Assembly: GCA_934086775.1 (NCBI GenBank)
Contig: CAKOIJ010000024.1
Span: 1-15,246, forward strand
Length of the DNA: 15,246 bases
Source: an uncultured Bacilli bacterium
GTDB taxonomy: Bacteria; Bacillota_I; Bacilli_A; RF39; UBA660
Direction: 5' to 3'
Below, piece by piece: positions 7,185 through 14,090 of the stretch. Every line of letters starts with the position of its first letter. Positions within the stretch are counted from its first letter, which is position 1. Under the pieces are notes generated by a model. That model ran no database searches and was not told the origin of the DNA. It saw only the letters and a program-made list of their open reading frames with translations. The translations under genes were made by a program, and so were the position numbers.

Positions 7185-7497
7185 ACTCTTCTCCATATAC
7201 TATTTTTTCTAGTTCTCCAAGTCTTCTTAAAATATCCACATTAGTAACACCTCGACTGTTTTCAGCAACACTTAATGTTGATTTTAAGTTTCTTAGTTCA
7301 CTTTTTAACTTTGAGTTTTCATTAACCATAAGAGTAAGTTCGTTTTTATATCTAGATATAATTCTTTCATATTCGGTATAATCTTTAATTATAATATCTA
7401 AAAACTTATCTACTTCTTGTGGTCTATAACCTCTTGCATCAATTTTAAATTCTTTTTCAAGAATATCATTTGCTGTTAATAATATTTTATCTTCCAT
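7183..7497 (-). CDS. gpsB: Cell division protein GpsB (DivIVA family)
   Basis: The 104-residue cytoplasmic coiled-coil protein coordinates septal and peripheral wall synthesis through penicillin-binding proteins. The N-terminal DivIVA-type domain is clear (DILEKEFKIDARGYRPQEVD, then KFLDIIIKDY), followed by a coiled coil at about 38-80 and the GpsB C-terminal block TNVDILRRLGELEK. Length matches GpsB (about 100 residues) rather than full DivIVA. The start is ATG 7495-7497, with GGGAG 8 bases upstream. A longer in-frame reading from 7551 is rejected because it begins inside the promoter. The stop codon overlaps the 5' end of the RNase P RNA. Confidence 0.95.
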   Translation of the reverse strand: MEDKILLTANDILEKEFKIDARGYRPQEVDKFLDIIIKDYTEYERIISRYKNELTLMVNENSKLKSELRNLKSTLSVAENSRGVTNVDILRRLGELEKIVYGEE

Positions 7498-7505
7498 ATA
7501 ATTAA

Positions 7506-7510
7506 CTCCC
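7506..7510 (-). promoter_or_regulatory. Ribosome binding site that fixes the gpsB start
   Basis: GGGAG on the minus strand, 8 bases before ATG 7495-7497. Two upstream in-frame ATGs lack such a site, and one of them lies within the -35 box. Confidence 0.75.
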
Positions 7511-7522
7511 TTTTCCATTATA

Positions 7523-7551
7523 ATTGTACTATTTATAATCAAATTTGTCAA
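7523..7551 (-). promoter_or_regulatory. Sigma-A promoter of gpsB and the rnpB-rodZ-pgsA genes
   Basis: TTGACA (7546-7551), exactly 17 bases, TACAAT (7523-7528) on the minus strand: one mismatch from consensus. It should give a leader of about 20 bases before gpsB. With no terminator visible until after pgsA, it may feed the whole unit. Confidence 0.85.
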
Positions 7552-7616
7552 TTAAATGTTAGTTATTAATATTTGGTAATTATAGTATATTTTAAATAAA
7601 ACTTTAATGTATACTT

Positions 7617-7662
7617 TTTAAGTATTAAAAAAATAACCTACTTTTTTTTTAGATTACTTAAA
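7617..7662. terminator. AU-rich hairpin after the 27-codon ORF, possible terminator
   Basis: TTTAAGTA (7617-7624) pairs with TACTTAAA (7655-7662), and inside it a run of seven A and a run of nine T can extend the stem. A second small hairpin, ATACTT-TTT-AAGTAT, overlaps at 7611-7625. It spans the stop of the small ORF and precedes the gpsB promoter, the right place for the end of the fmt transcript. The lack of GC pairs makes it a weak call. Confidence 0.35.
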
Positions 7663-7737
7663 TTTTTCTTTAGTTTCTAAAATAGAATAAGTTAAATCAT
7701 CAATCATATCAGTAAACATCTCATTTAATTTATCCAC
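7654..7737 (-). CDS. Possible 27-residue small protein
   Basis: A GTG-initiated frame encodes MDKLNEMFTDMIDDLTYSIL followed by ETKEKFK. GAGGTG lies 7 bases before the GTG, one of the better Shine-Dalgarno sites here for such a short frame. The peptide is acidic at its start, basic at its end and predicted to be one amphipathic helix; it has no membrane segment. It sits in a 316-base gap between the membrane-anchored protein at 7814 and gpsB, on the same strand. A TATACT at about 7756-7761 could be a -10 box but has no good -35. I do not recognise a family. A leader peptide or a remnant of a longer gene are alternatives. Confidence 0.45.
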   Translation of the reverse strand: MDKLNEMFTDMIDDLTYSILETKEKFK

Positions 7738-7813
7738 AGTTTTTCACCTCTAGATAAAGTATATACTAATAAAAATATAATTTCATTAAATTAGACAAAA
7801 CTAGATATATTTT

Positions 7814-8470
7814 TTAATTAAGTTTATTCTCTATAAAACTAATATCTCTACCATTCATTTCTTTAAAGCTAATTTTATATATAACACTACTTTCTTCTTT
7901 ATTATTAACTAGGTTATATAAGTTAGTTAAATCTAGATTAATATTAATCACATTATTATCCTCTTCATAGTTCATTGTAATCTTTTTGTTGTTAATATCA
8001 AAATAACTAGTATTTTTAACTTCATTATAAATATTTAAAATATCTTTTAAATCATACAAATTATTAGATTTTATTTCTTTTAAATCAAGAATTTTTATTA
8101 TATTATTAATGTCTATAAAAGTATCATCATATACAAGTTTATTAAATTCATCTAATTTAATAAATTCAGTACCATTCACTTCATAGTAATTATTATTATA
8201 CTTTAAGTAATTCTTTGTTTCATCATGATAAATTCTAGAACCCATTTCAGCATTTTTTATTTTTTCATATTTAAGAGTAACTGCATCTCCATCAAGCACT
8301 AAATGCACTGTACTTTCATAATTAGAAAATTCTTTTAATTTATTAGTAAAAGTTTTATTAGATTTGTTATTGTTATTTGTACTTTGGTTACTTACTAACT
8401 TAGAAATTATAATTAATATAAATAGAAAACCTACATATAAAATTATTTTTAATATCTTTTTTTCTTTCAT
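7814..8470 (-). CDS. Membrane-anchored extracytoplasmic protein of unknown function
   Basis: I do not recognise this 218-residue protein. It has a basic N-terminus, one hydrophobic helix at about 6-26 acting as an uncleaved anchor, an Asn/Ser/Lys-rich linker (about 27-42) and an outside domain rich in Asn, Tyr and short beta strands. No Cys follows the hydrophobic segment, so it is not a lipoprotein. The outer domain vaguely recalls LolA/LppX-like or DUF-type beta-rich envelope proteins, but no motif proves this. Its ATG overlaps the fmt stop codon as ATGA, and AGGAG lies 10 bases upstream, so it is translated with fmt. In Bacillus the gene after fmt is rsmB, which is not here. Confidence 0.8.
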   Translation of the reverse strand: MKEKKILKIILYVGFLFILIIISKLVSNQSTNNNNKSNKTFTNKLKEFSNYESTVHLVLDGDAVTLKYEKIKNAEMGSRIYHDETKNYLKYNNNYYEVNGTEFIKLDEFNKLVYDDTFIDINNIIKILDLKEIKSNNLYDLKDILNIYNEVKNTSYFDINNKKITMNYEEDNNVININLDLTNLYNLVNNKEESSVIYKISFKEMNGRDISFIENKLN

Positions 8471-9399
8471 TCAAATATTTCTCCTATTATTTTGTCTTTT
8501 CCATAGCCATTAACAAAGTCTAAAGCACTCATTTCTTTTTTGCCGCTTGGTTTTACTTTAGTAATAATTATGCTTTTGTCTAGACATTTTACAACTATTC
8601 CTTCTTTAGTAGTATTAGTTATTTCTCCTATTTTACCAGCAGTACTGGTATCAAGTTTACTTTCTAATACTTTAATGACATTACCATTTAGCACTGTATA
8701 ACTAACTGGGTATGGATATAAACCTCTTATTTGATTAAATACTTCTCTAGCTGTTTTATTAAAACATATTTTTTCTTCTTCTCTTGTAACATTGTAAGCA
8801 TAAGTTACTTCTTTTTCATTCTGTTTAATTCTATTATTTGTTTTATTAAAGATACTAGGAAGAGTTTTTATTAGTAAGTTAGCACCTATAACCATTAATT
8901 TATCATGGATAGTTCCTACATTATCACTATCTAAAATGTCTATTTTTTCAGTTGTTATTATGTCACCATTATCCATTTTCTCATCCATATACATTATAGT
9001 TATTCCAGTTTCTTTTTCTCCATATATAATTGCTTTGTGTAGTGGTGCTCCGCCTCTTAACTTTGGAAGAAGTGAAGCATGTACATTAATGCATCCATAT
9101 TCTGGATAATCTAAAATTACTTTAGGTATAATCTGTCCATAAGCACATGTAATGATAATGTCAGGTTTACATTTTATTATCATTTCATAATCGTTTCTTA
9201 TTTTTTCTGGTTGAAAGACGGGTATGTTATTTTTAAGCGCTACTTCTTTGATAGGAGTAAACTTAAGTTCACTATGTCTTCCAACTCTTTTATCTGTTTG
9301 AGTTACAACAAGTACAACATTTGTGTTTTCAATTAATTTTTCTAAAACAGGAACTGCAAATTCAGGTGTTCCCATAAAAACTACTCTTTTATCTTTCAT
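8467..9399 (-). CDS. fmt: Methionyl-tRNA formyltransferase
   Basis: The 310-residue cytoplasmic enzyme formylates initiator Met-tRNA using 10-formyltetrahydrofolate, preparing it for translation initiation. The N-terminal formyltransferase domain starts VVFMGTPEFAVPVL and carries the catalytic triad: Asn105 and His107 in INVHASLLPKLRGGAP, and Asp146 in MDNGDI. The C-terminal OB-like tRNA-binding domain (about 205-305) includes REVFNQIRGLYPYPVSY and the basic VKPSGKKEMSALDF end, both typical of Fmt. Length is standard. AAGGAG precedes the ATG by 7 bases. It follows priA, as in Bacillus, but def is not between them and rsmB does not follow. A terminator and a likely promoter separate it from priA. 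Confidence 0.97.
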   Translation of the reverse strand: MKDKRVVFMGTPEFAVPVLEKLIENTNVVLVVTQTDKRVGRHSELKFTPIKEVALKNNIPVFQPEKIRNDYEMIIKCKPDIIITCAYGQIIPKVILDYPEYGCINVHASLLPKLRGGAPLHKAIIYGEKETGITIMYMDEKMDNGDIITTEKIDILDSDNVGTIHDKLMVIGANLLIKTLPSIFNKTNNRIKQNEKEVTYAYNVTREEEKICFNKTAREVFNQIRGLYPYPVSYTVLNGNVIKVLESKLDTSTAGKIGEITNTTKEGIVVKCLDKSIIITKVKPSGKKEMSALDFVNGYGKDKIIGEIFE

Positions 9400-9418
9400 A
9401 GTACTCTCCTTCTAAATA

Positions 9419-9447
9419 ATTGTATCAAATTTCTAGCAAAAAGTCAT
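9419..9447 (-). promoter_or_regulatory. Likely promoter of fmt
   Basis: ATGACT (9442-9447), 17 bases, TACAAT (9419-9424) on the minus strand, about 20 bases before the AAGGAG site of fmt. Both boxes are close to sigma-A consensus, and the site lies just after the priA terminator hairpin. Confidence 0.5.
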
Positions 9448-9480
9448 TGATTTGACGTTCATTTTTATTACTACTTAGTG

Positions 9481-9520
9481 AAAAATAGAAACTCAACTGT
9501 TTTCAAATTTGGTTGAGTTT
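9481..9520 (-). terminator. Rho-independent terminator after priA
   Basis: AAACTCAAC (9489-9497) and GTTGAGTTT (9512-9520) give a 9-bp stem; the CAAATTTG in the loop is itself a palindrome. On the minus strand the stem is followed by CTATTTTTC. It lies 6 bases past the priA stop codon. Confidence 0.7.
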
Positions 9521-9525
9521 GCAAT

Positions 9526-11700
9526 TTACATCAAATTAAGGGGGTTCATATTAATATCAATAGTTACTTTACTAGAAATATAAAGTTCATTTATTTCTTT
9601 TAATACTTCAAATAAGTTTAATACTCTTTTATATTTTATAATTATTTGGAAATAGTATTTATCATTAAATTTAACCAAACTTGAAACAGAAGGTCCTAGT
9701 ACTATGAATTCTTCACTAAGCTTTTTAGATAAAATATTTTTTACTTTAACGGATTCTTCTTTAGCAATATCATATTTATCACTACTTATTTTTATTAGAG
9801 TTAAATAGTAGTATGGAGGATATTTTAATGCTTTCCTTATTTCCATTTCTTTATTATAGAAAAGTTCATAATCATCTAGTGTAACACACTTTAAACAGTA
9901 ATTATCTTTATTATATGTTTGGATTAATACTTCCCCAGGAAGATCATATCTACCAGTTCTACCACCCGTTTGAGTAAGTAGTTCAAAAGTTCTTTCGCTA
10001 CTTCTAAAGTCAGGTATATTTAGAGATGTATCAGCATTTATTACACCTACTAGAGTTACATTTTTAAAATTTAATCCTTTACTTATCATTTGTGTTCCAA
10101 TTAAAATATCATATTTATTATTTTTAAAGTCTTCAATTATTTTAGAATGACTTCCTTTATTTCTTGTTGTATCATAATCCATTCTAATTACTCTTAAATT
10201 TGGGAATTCTTTTAAGACTAATTCTTCTAATTTTTCAGTACCCATCCCCAAGTCTTTAATTGCCTCTTCTCTACAATTAGGACATATTTTAGTCATTTTA
10301 GTGGAATAACCACAGTAATGACAAGTCAAATTATTAGATGATTTGTGATATATTAAAGAAATATCACATTTAGGACATTTTAAAGTGTAACCACATGAAG
10401 AACAACTTAAAAATGTAGAGTAACCTCTTCTATTTAAGAGAATAATTACTTGATGACCTTTATTAACCTCAGTTACTAGTTTTACTTTTAACTGATTACT
10501 TAAAACAAAGTTTCTTTTTTTCACTTCTTCATTCATGTCAACTAATGTATATTTAGGATAATTTTCACTTACCCTTTTAGTTAACTTAACTAATTTGAAA
10601 ACTCCTTTTAAACCTCTTGCATATTGCTCTAAAAGAGGAGTTGCACTCCCCATTATTACTTTAGAGTTATAGTTTTCACTTCTTAAGAAAGCAACATCTA
10701 TGGCATTATATTTAGGATTAACATCTTGTTTAAAGCTTTGACTAGAACATTCATCAATTATAATTATTCCAATGTCCTTAAGAGGAGCAAATACAGCACT
10801 TCTTGCTCCTACTACTATATTTACTTCTTTATTTACTATTCTTCTATATTCATCATATTTTTCTCCTTCAGAGAGTCTACTATGTAAAACAGCTACATTT
10901 CCTTCAAAGATACTTAAAAATCTATTTACAATCTGAGGTGTTAAACTAATTTCAGGTACCAGCATTAATGCTGTTTTACCCTCTTTAATTGCATCTTTTA
11001 TTAGTTTAATATATATTTCTGTTTTACCACTACCGGTTACTCCATATAAAAGTATCTTATTATTAGTACTTTCTTTTATTTCTTTATATGCTTCACTTTG
11101 TTCCTCTGTAAGTACTATATCTTTTTCTTCTTCTTTGATAAAGTCAATACTCCTATTAACTAAAACCTCTTTAGTTAAAACAATATTTTTTTCTATTAAT
11201 CTATTAAGTGAAGGAGAAGATACTAAACTCTTTTTTAATTCTCCGTTTTTTAACTTATTTAAAATTTCTATTTCTTTTAAATTTCTTTTGTTATTAATAA
11301 TATAATTTTGAGTATTAAAAGAAGGATTAATTCTTACATATACTTCTTTTTTTACATTAATATTTACTTTACTTTTAGCCTTAAGTGCTTTAGGAAACAT
11401 TGCTTGGTAAACGCTCATTCTAGTAGATAATGTTTCTTTAGAGATAACTTCTCCTAACTTTAAAAGTTCCTCATTTAAGCAAAAATCTTTCTCTACTATT
11501 TTAATTATCTCTTTGTACTTGATATTATTTTCTATTTTGTTTTTAATATCTATAACAAAGCCTTCAACTATTTGCTTACCAAATGGTACAAGTACTTTGT
11601 GCCCAACTTTTATAATGTTTATAATTTCTTCAGGAATTAGGTAATCAAATGTCCTATCCAAAGATTTAACTGTATATTCTACAAGTACACTTGCTATCAT
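9526..11700 (-). CDS. priA: Primosomal protein N' (replication restart helicase PriA)
   Basis: The 724-residue superfamily 2 helicase rebuilds the replisome at stalled forks by binding fork DNA and loading the replicative helicase. It has an N-terminal 3'-DNA-end binding domain (to about 100), then Walker A GVTGSGKT (220-227), GSATP (351-355), a zinc-binding insert with eight Cys (433, 436, 442, 445, 460, 463, 473, 476), the late motif PDFRSSERTFELLTQ with GGRTGR, and the C-terminal domain. Length is normal. Motif II is unusual: the usual DEEH is DECS (316-319), and the following PRYHARD-type segment reads PKYNAID. Asp and Glu of Walker B remain, so ATP hydrolysis is probably kept. The ATG overlaps the upstream hydrolase stop as ATGA. 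Confidence 0.97.
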   Translation of the reverse strand: MIASVLVEYTVKSLDRTFDYLIPEEIINIIKVGHKVLVPFGKQIVEGFVIDIKNKIENNIKYKEIIKIVEKDFCLNEELLKLGEVISKETLSTRMSVYQAMFPKALKAKSKVNINVKKEVYVRINPSFNTQNYIINNKRNLKEIEILNKLKNGELKKSLVSSPSLNRLIEKNIVLTKEVLVNRSIDFIKEEEKDIVLTEEQSEAYKEIKESTNNKILLYGVTGSGKTEIYIKLIKDAIKEGKTALMLVPEISLTPQIVNRFLSIFEGNVAVLHSRLSEGEKYDEYRRIVNKEVNIVVGARSAVFAPLKDIGIIIIDECSSQSFKQDVNPKYNAIDVAFLRSENYNSKVIMGSATPLLEQYARGLKGVFKLVKLTKRVSENYPKYTLVDMNEEVKKRNFVLSNQLKVKLVTEVNKGHQVIILLNRRGYSTFLSCSSCGYTLKCPKCDISLIYHKSSNNLTCHYCGYSTKMTKICPNCREEAIKDLGMGTEKLEELVLKEFPNLRVIRMDYDTTRNKGSHSKIIEDFKNNKYDILIGTQMISKGLNFKNVTLVGVINADTSLNIPDFRSSERTFELLTQTGGRTGRYDLPGEVLIQTYNKDNYCLKCVTLDDYELFYNKEMEIRKALKYPPYYYLTLIKISSDKYDIAKEESVKVKNILSKKLSEEFIVLGPSVSSLVKFNDKYYFQIIIKYKRVLNLFEVLKEINELYISSKVTIDINMNPLNLM

Positions 11701-12218
11701 AGATATGGATTCTCCTTGATTTCTCTTTCTAAAGTAGTAACCATTCCATGTCCCGGATATAATTTAATACTTTTATCCATTTCTTTTAAACATCTTAAGC
11801 TATATGACATTTCTTCTTCATTACCCCCTTCTAGGTCCATCCTTCCTATGCTTCCCATAAATATAAAATCTCCAACAAACATATCAGCTGTTTCTTTAAA
11901 ATAAAAACTTACACTATCTTTAGAATGTCCTCTTGTAGGTATAACTTCAAATTTAAAATTAAATACTTTTTGTTTACCTAAAGTATTATAGTCATATACT
12001 TTAACCTTGTATTTATTAACAAAATATGAAAGTGCACCAATATGATCAAAGTGATAATGTGTTACTAAAATACCTACTAGTTCAAGTGAATTATCGTTTA
12101 AGTATTTTTCTATTACACTCTCTGTACTACTAGGATCAATAATTAATGCACATCCATTACTACTTAAAATATAACAATTATTATCAAGTGGTTCTAAAAC
12201 TAATCTATCTATCTTCAT
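11697..12218 (-). CDS. Metallo-beta-lactamase-fold hydrolase (glyoxalase II-like, small form)
   Basis: The 173-residue protein has the full dinuclear metal site of the family: HYHFDH (His54, His56, Asp58, His59), His98 in TRGHSKDS, Asp117 in VGDFIF and His157 in YPGHG. This fits the small hydroxyacylglutathione-hydrolase-like group (YqgX-type) common in Bacillota; the true thioester substrate is unknown, and the longer C-terminal glutathione-binding domain of classical GloB is missing. The start overlaps the HAD-family gene by 14 bases, with GGTGA as a weak Shine-Dalgarno site, and its stop overlaps priA. The tight packing indicates one transcript with both, but suggests no shared pathway. 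Confidence 0.9.
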   Translation of the reverse strand: MKIDRLVLEPLDNNCYILSSNGCALIIDPSSTESVIEKYLNDNSLELVGILVTHYHFDHIGALSYFVNKYKVKVYDYNTLGKQKVFNFKFEVIPTRGHSKDSVSFYFKETADMFVGDFIFMGSIGRMDLEGGNEEEMSYSLRCLKEMDKSIKLYPGHGMVTTLEREIKENPYL

Positions 12219-12708
12219 TTACTTCACCAAACATTTCTATTAACTCATCCAGTTTATCAACTACTTTGTATCCTTTTCCATTAAGTTTTAAAGAAAACCT
12301 GACAGGTATTCCGCCTTCCTTTTCCCATTCCCTTAAATTTCCAGCATAATCATCTACTAGTATGGCACCTTCAGTGTGCACCATTTTAGTTTTACTTATT
12401 TCTTTGGGTACAATTATAACAGTAATATCTTTAAAAAATCTTCTAATATATTTAACCTTAAGAGCCCCCTCTTTTAATGAATTACAATGAGTTAAAATAT
12501 TTACATCAAAGATATTGCTTTCAATTAATTTCTTAATTGAATTAATTGAGTCATTTAATATGTATTCATCTTTTAAAATAGTTTTATAATCAAAATTTTC
12601 ATAGAATTTTGTATCATTTCTTTCATAGCCACCTTCATCAGCTTTTTTATATAAAATAGTTATAGTATCTAGTATAACCCCATCAAAGTCTATATATAAT
12701 TTTTTCAT
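12205..12708 (-). CDS. HAD-family phosphatase, 5'(3')-deoxyribonucleotidase-like
   Basis: The 167-residue protein carries the four HAD motifs: DFDG with nucleophile Asp7 and acid/base Asp9, Thr73 in ILTHCNS, a Lys near 106, and DD at 119-120 in ILVDDYAGNLREW. The last block, with DYAGNLREW and GGIPVRF, is typical of the 5'-nucleotidase deoxy (C) group, which dephosphorylates (deoxy)nucleoside monophosphates. The cap is a short helical insert between motifs I and II. GGGAGG stands 6 bases before the ATG. It is the first gene of a unit with the metallo-hydrolase and priA, and a TATAAT lies just upstream. Substrate choice within the HAD family cannot be fixed from sequence alone. Confidence 0.85.
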   Translation of the reverse strand: MKKLYIDFDGVILDTITILYKKADEGGYERNDTKFYENFDYKTILKDEYILNDSINSIKKLIESNIFDVNILTHCNSLKEGALKVKYIRRFFKDITVIIVPKEISKTKMVHTEGAILVDDYAGNLREWEKEGGIPVRFSLKLNGKGYKVVDKLDELIEMFGEVNEDR

Positions 12709-12728
12709 AAATAACCTCCCACAATTTA

Positions 12729-12734
12729 ATTATA
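12729..12734 (-). promoter_or_regulatory. -10 box of the nucleotidase-hydrolase-priA unit
   Basis: TATAAT on the minus strand, 20 bases before the ATG at 12708. The expected -35 position reads TAGTTT, next to a nine-T run, so the promoter is only half supported. The unit needs a promoter here because a terminator lies at 12834-12867. Confidence 0.4.
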
Positions 12735-12833
12735 CATTACTTATTAAAAAAAAACTAGAATAACCTTCTTTTACAAATTAAAAAATTAAGTATATTTTAT
12801 GTTATATTTTCTAAAACAAGATCATATATAGTC

Positions 12834-12867
12834 CAAAAACAAAAAGGCTTGTTTTTCAATAAGCCTT
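12834..12867 (-). terminator. Rho-independent terminator after the unknown two-gene unit
   Basis: AAGGCTT (12844-12850) and AAGCCTT (12861-12867) form a 7-bp stem with a 10-base loop. On the minus strand TTTTTGTTTTTGG follows. The stem overlaps the stop codon of the gene at 12866. This is the clearest terminator in the window. Confidence 0.85.
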
Positions 12868-13108
12868 ATAAATTCTCTAATACATTTGAATGCTTTTTAG
12901 TAAACATAAGCATTACTACTTCAAATTCTTCCTTTGTTTCTAGCGGTTCATAAAAAGTTTTTTCATTTTCATTAGTTATTTTCCTAATTAAAAAATCTTT
13001 TTCATCTTTTTCATTTACTAAAAATACATAAGTATTATCCTTGAAATTAATAGTATCTACTTCTATATAATCTTTACCATTAAAAGATGCTATATTATAT
13101 TCACTCAT
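12866..13108 (-). CDS. Small acidic protein of unknown function
   Basis: The 80-residue soluble protein begins MSEYNIASFNGKDYIEVD and is rich in Glu, Lys and aromatic residues, with likely beta strands in its first half (YIEVD, YVFLV, DFLIRKI) and a helix at the end. The pattern recalls the small DUF1292-type proteins of Bacillota, but I cannot confirm it. Its ATG overlaps the stop of the membrane-protein gene as ATGA, so the two are translationally coupled, and the pair ends at a strong terminator. A partner role for the upstream membrane protein is an inference from this coupling. Confidence 0.75.
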   Translation of the reverse strand: MSEYNIASFNGKDYIEVDTINFKDNTYVFLVNEKDEKDFLIRKITNENEKTFYEPLETKEEFEVVMLMFTKKHSNVLENL

Positions 13109-13866
13109 CTTTTAACACCTTTACTTTCCATTAAACTTTCAACTATTTCTTTAATAATTGGAGCATTTTGATTTTCTTTTTCTAAAAACATTTCAAATGA
13201 TGCTTTTCCATCCTTATCAACAAAACCTTTCATTTTTAGATATTCCTCTAAAGATGTAGTGCCATCCAAAAGTTTCACTTCACTATCACTTTCAAATATA
13301 GATATGTTTTTTAATAAGTAATCAGCGTTGGTTTTACCCTTTTCAAATTCAGCAGTTCTATATGCTCCCATATCATTTAAAACTGTACACAGTGCATATT
13401 CCCTTAAATCTTCATCTAAAGATAAAATCTTTCTTGCTATTTCTGTGTGACTATAATAAAAGTTTTTGTTATCGTTTGTTCTATATGTACACTGACTTAG
13501 TATACTTTTTAAAGTAGAATCATACTTTTCGTTAAAGTTATCACCTTTAACATATACAAGTGATCCTATTTCTCTACCGAGTTCTTTCATACTCAAGTCA
13601 TCATTATTCATTGCTATTTGCACTGCATTTTCATTGCTTTCCTTCTGAGTTATTAATTTAGTGCCACCCACTAATAATAAACCACCTAATACAATAGCAA
13701 CTATTTTTGTAGCAATAAACTTATCATGCATTTGTTTTTTTCTAGTGATTCTCTCTTCTTTTCTAGAATTAATTGAATCGCGACAAGCCCTTTCCATGCT
13801 TTCAATATAAGCCTTATCGTCTCTTTCTTCAAATAATTTTTTAATATCTTCAAATTCTCTATCCAT
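13105..13866 (-). CDS. Single-pass membrane protein of unknown function
   Basis: I do not recognise this 253-residue protein. Residues 1-50 are charged and helical, with a basic patch just before the membrane (RKEERITRKKQMHDKF). One hydrophobic helix spans about 51-72. About 180 residues follow, mostly helical and probably outside the cell by the positive-inside rule. No Cys pair or enzyme motif stands out. Its shape (short cytoplasmic domain, one helix, outer domain) is shared by anti-sigma factors and other signal-transducing anchors, but no family motif supports that. AGGAG lies only 3 bases from the ATG; GAGGG, 9 bases away, is an alternative site. It begins a two-gene unit whose promoter overlaps a 13-bp inverted repeat, so expression may be switched. 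Confidence 0.78.
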   Translation of the reverse strand: MDREFEDIKKLFEERDDKAYIESMERACRDSINSRKEERITRKKQMHDKFIATKIVAIVLGGLLLVGGTKLITQKESNENAVQIAMNNDDLSMKELGREIGSLVYVKGDNFNEKYDSTLKSILSQCTYRTNDNKNFYYSHTEIARKILSLDEDLREYALCTVLNDMGAYRTAEFEKGKTNADYLLKNISIFESDSEVKLLDGTTSLEEYLKMKGFVDKDGKASFEMFLEKENQNAPIIKEIVESLMESKGVKR

Positions 13867-13887
13867 AATCTCCTACCCTCTAAATAA

Positions 13888-13916
13888 ATCTTACTATAGT
13901 TTATTTATTATGTAAA
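13888..13916 (-). promoter_or_regulatory. Likely promoter of the unknown two-gene unit
   Basis: TTTACA (13911-13916), 17 bases, TAAGAT (13888-13893) on the minus strand. The -35 box lies inside one arm of the inverted repeat at 13908-13940. Confidence 0.5.
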
Positions 13917-13940
13917 GTTTTTTGATGAAACTTTACATAA
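13908..13940. promoter_or_regulatory. 13-bp perfect inverted repeat, candidate operator
   Basis: TTATGTAAAGTTT, seven bases, AAACTTTACATAA. It overlaps the likely -35 of the minus-strand unit and lies about 10 bases upstream of the tRNA -35, between the two divergent transcription units. No U-tract follows on either strand, so a protein-binding site is favoured over a terminator. Confidence 0.5.
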
Positions 13941-13949
13941 ATATTACAC

Positions 13950-13979
13950 TTGATTTTTTATATTAAAGTGTGTTATTAT
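13950..13979 (+). promoter_or_regulatory. Promoter of tRNA-Gly
   Basis: TTGATT (13950-13955), 18 bases, TATTAT (13974-13979), with an extended -10 TG at 13971-13972. The predicted start is a few bases before the mature tRNA 5' end. Confidence 0.65.
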
Positions 13980-13989
13980 ATATATACAT

Positions 13990-14064
13990 GCAGGCGTAGT
14001 ACAACGGCTAGTACGCGGCCTTGCCAAGGCTGAGACGTGGGTTCGATTCCCATCGCTTGCTCCA
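13990..14064 (+). tRNA. tRNA-Gly (anticodon GCC)
   Basis: It folds into a full cloverleaf. The acceptor stem is GCAGGCG/CGCTTGC with one G-U pair. The D arm is followed by the anticodon stem CGGCC/GGCTG around loop TTGCCAA, with anticodon GCC at 14023-14025. The T arm is GTGGG/CCCAT around TTCGATT, the discriminator is T and CCA is encoded. It reads Gly codons GGC and GGU. It is the only plus-strand gene seen. Its 3' end lies 14 bases from the end of a tyrosine integrase gene, making it the likely attachment site of an integrated element. Confidence 0.97.
14041..14064. other. Candidate attachment site (att) in the 3' part of tRNA-Gly
   Basis: Tyrosine integrases often recombine in the T arm and acceptor end of tRNA genes and leave the tRNA intact, with a copy of its 3' end at the far side of the element. 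Here the integrase gene ends 14 bases past the tRNA. The matching second copy is not in this window, so the site and its exact core are inferred. Confidence 0.4.
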
Positions 14065-14071
14065 AAATGGT

Positions 14072-14090
14072 AAAAACTCAACGAGTTTTT
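14072..14090. terminator. Hairpin at the tRNA/integrase junction, possibly bidirectional
   Basis: AAAAACTC, three bases, GAGTTTTT: an 8-bp stem that runs into T on the plus strand and, read on the minus strand, carries the integrase stop codon (14078-14080). It can end the tRNA transcript and perhaps the integrase transcript. Confidence 0.55.

Noticed and set aside
7498..7551. Longer N-terminus for GpsB (18 extra residues)
   Set aside because: The extra codons cover the -35 and -10 boxes and the ribosome binding site, and the family begins at the later Met.
11716..12349. Two short plus-strand open frames
   Set aside because: Both are antisense to the metallo-hydrolase and HAD genes, whose active-site motifs are intact.
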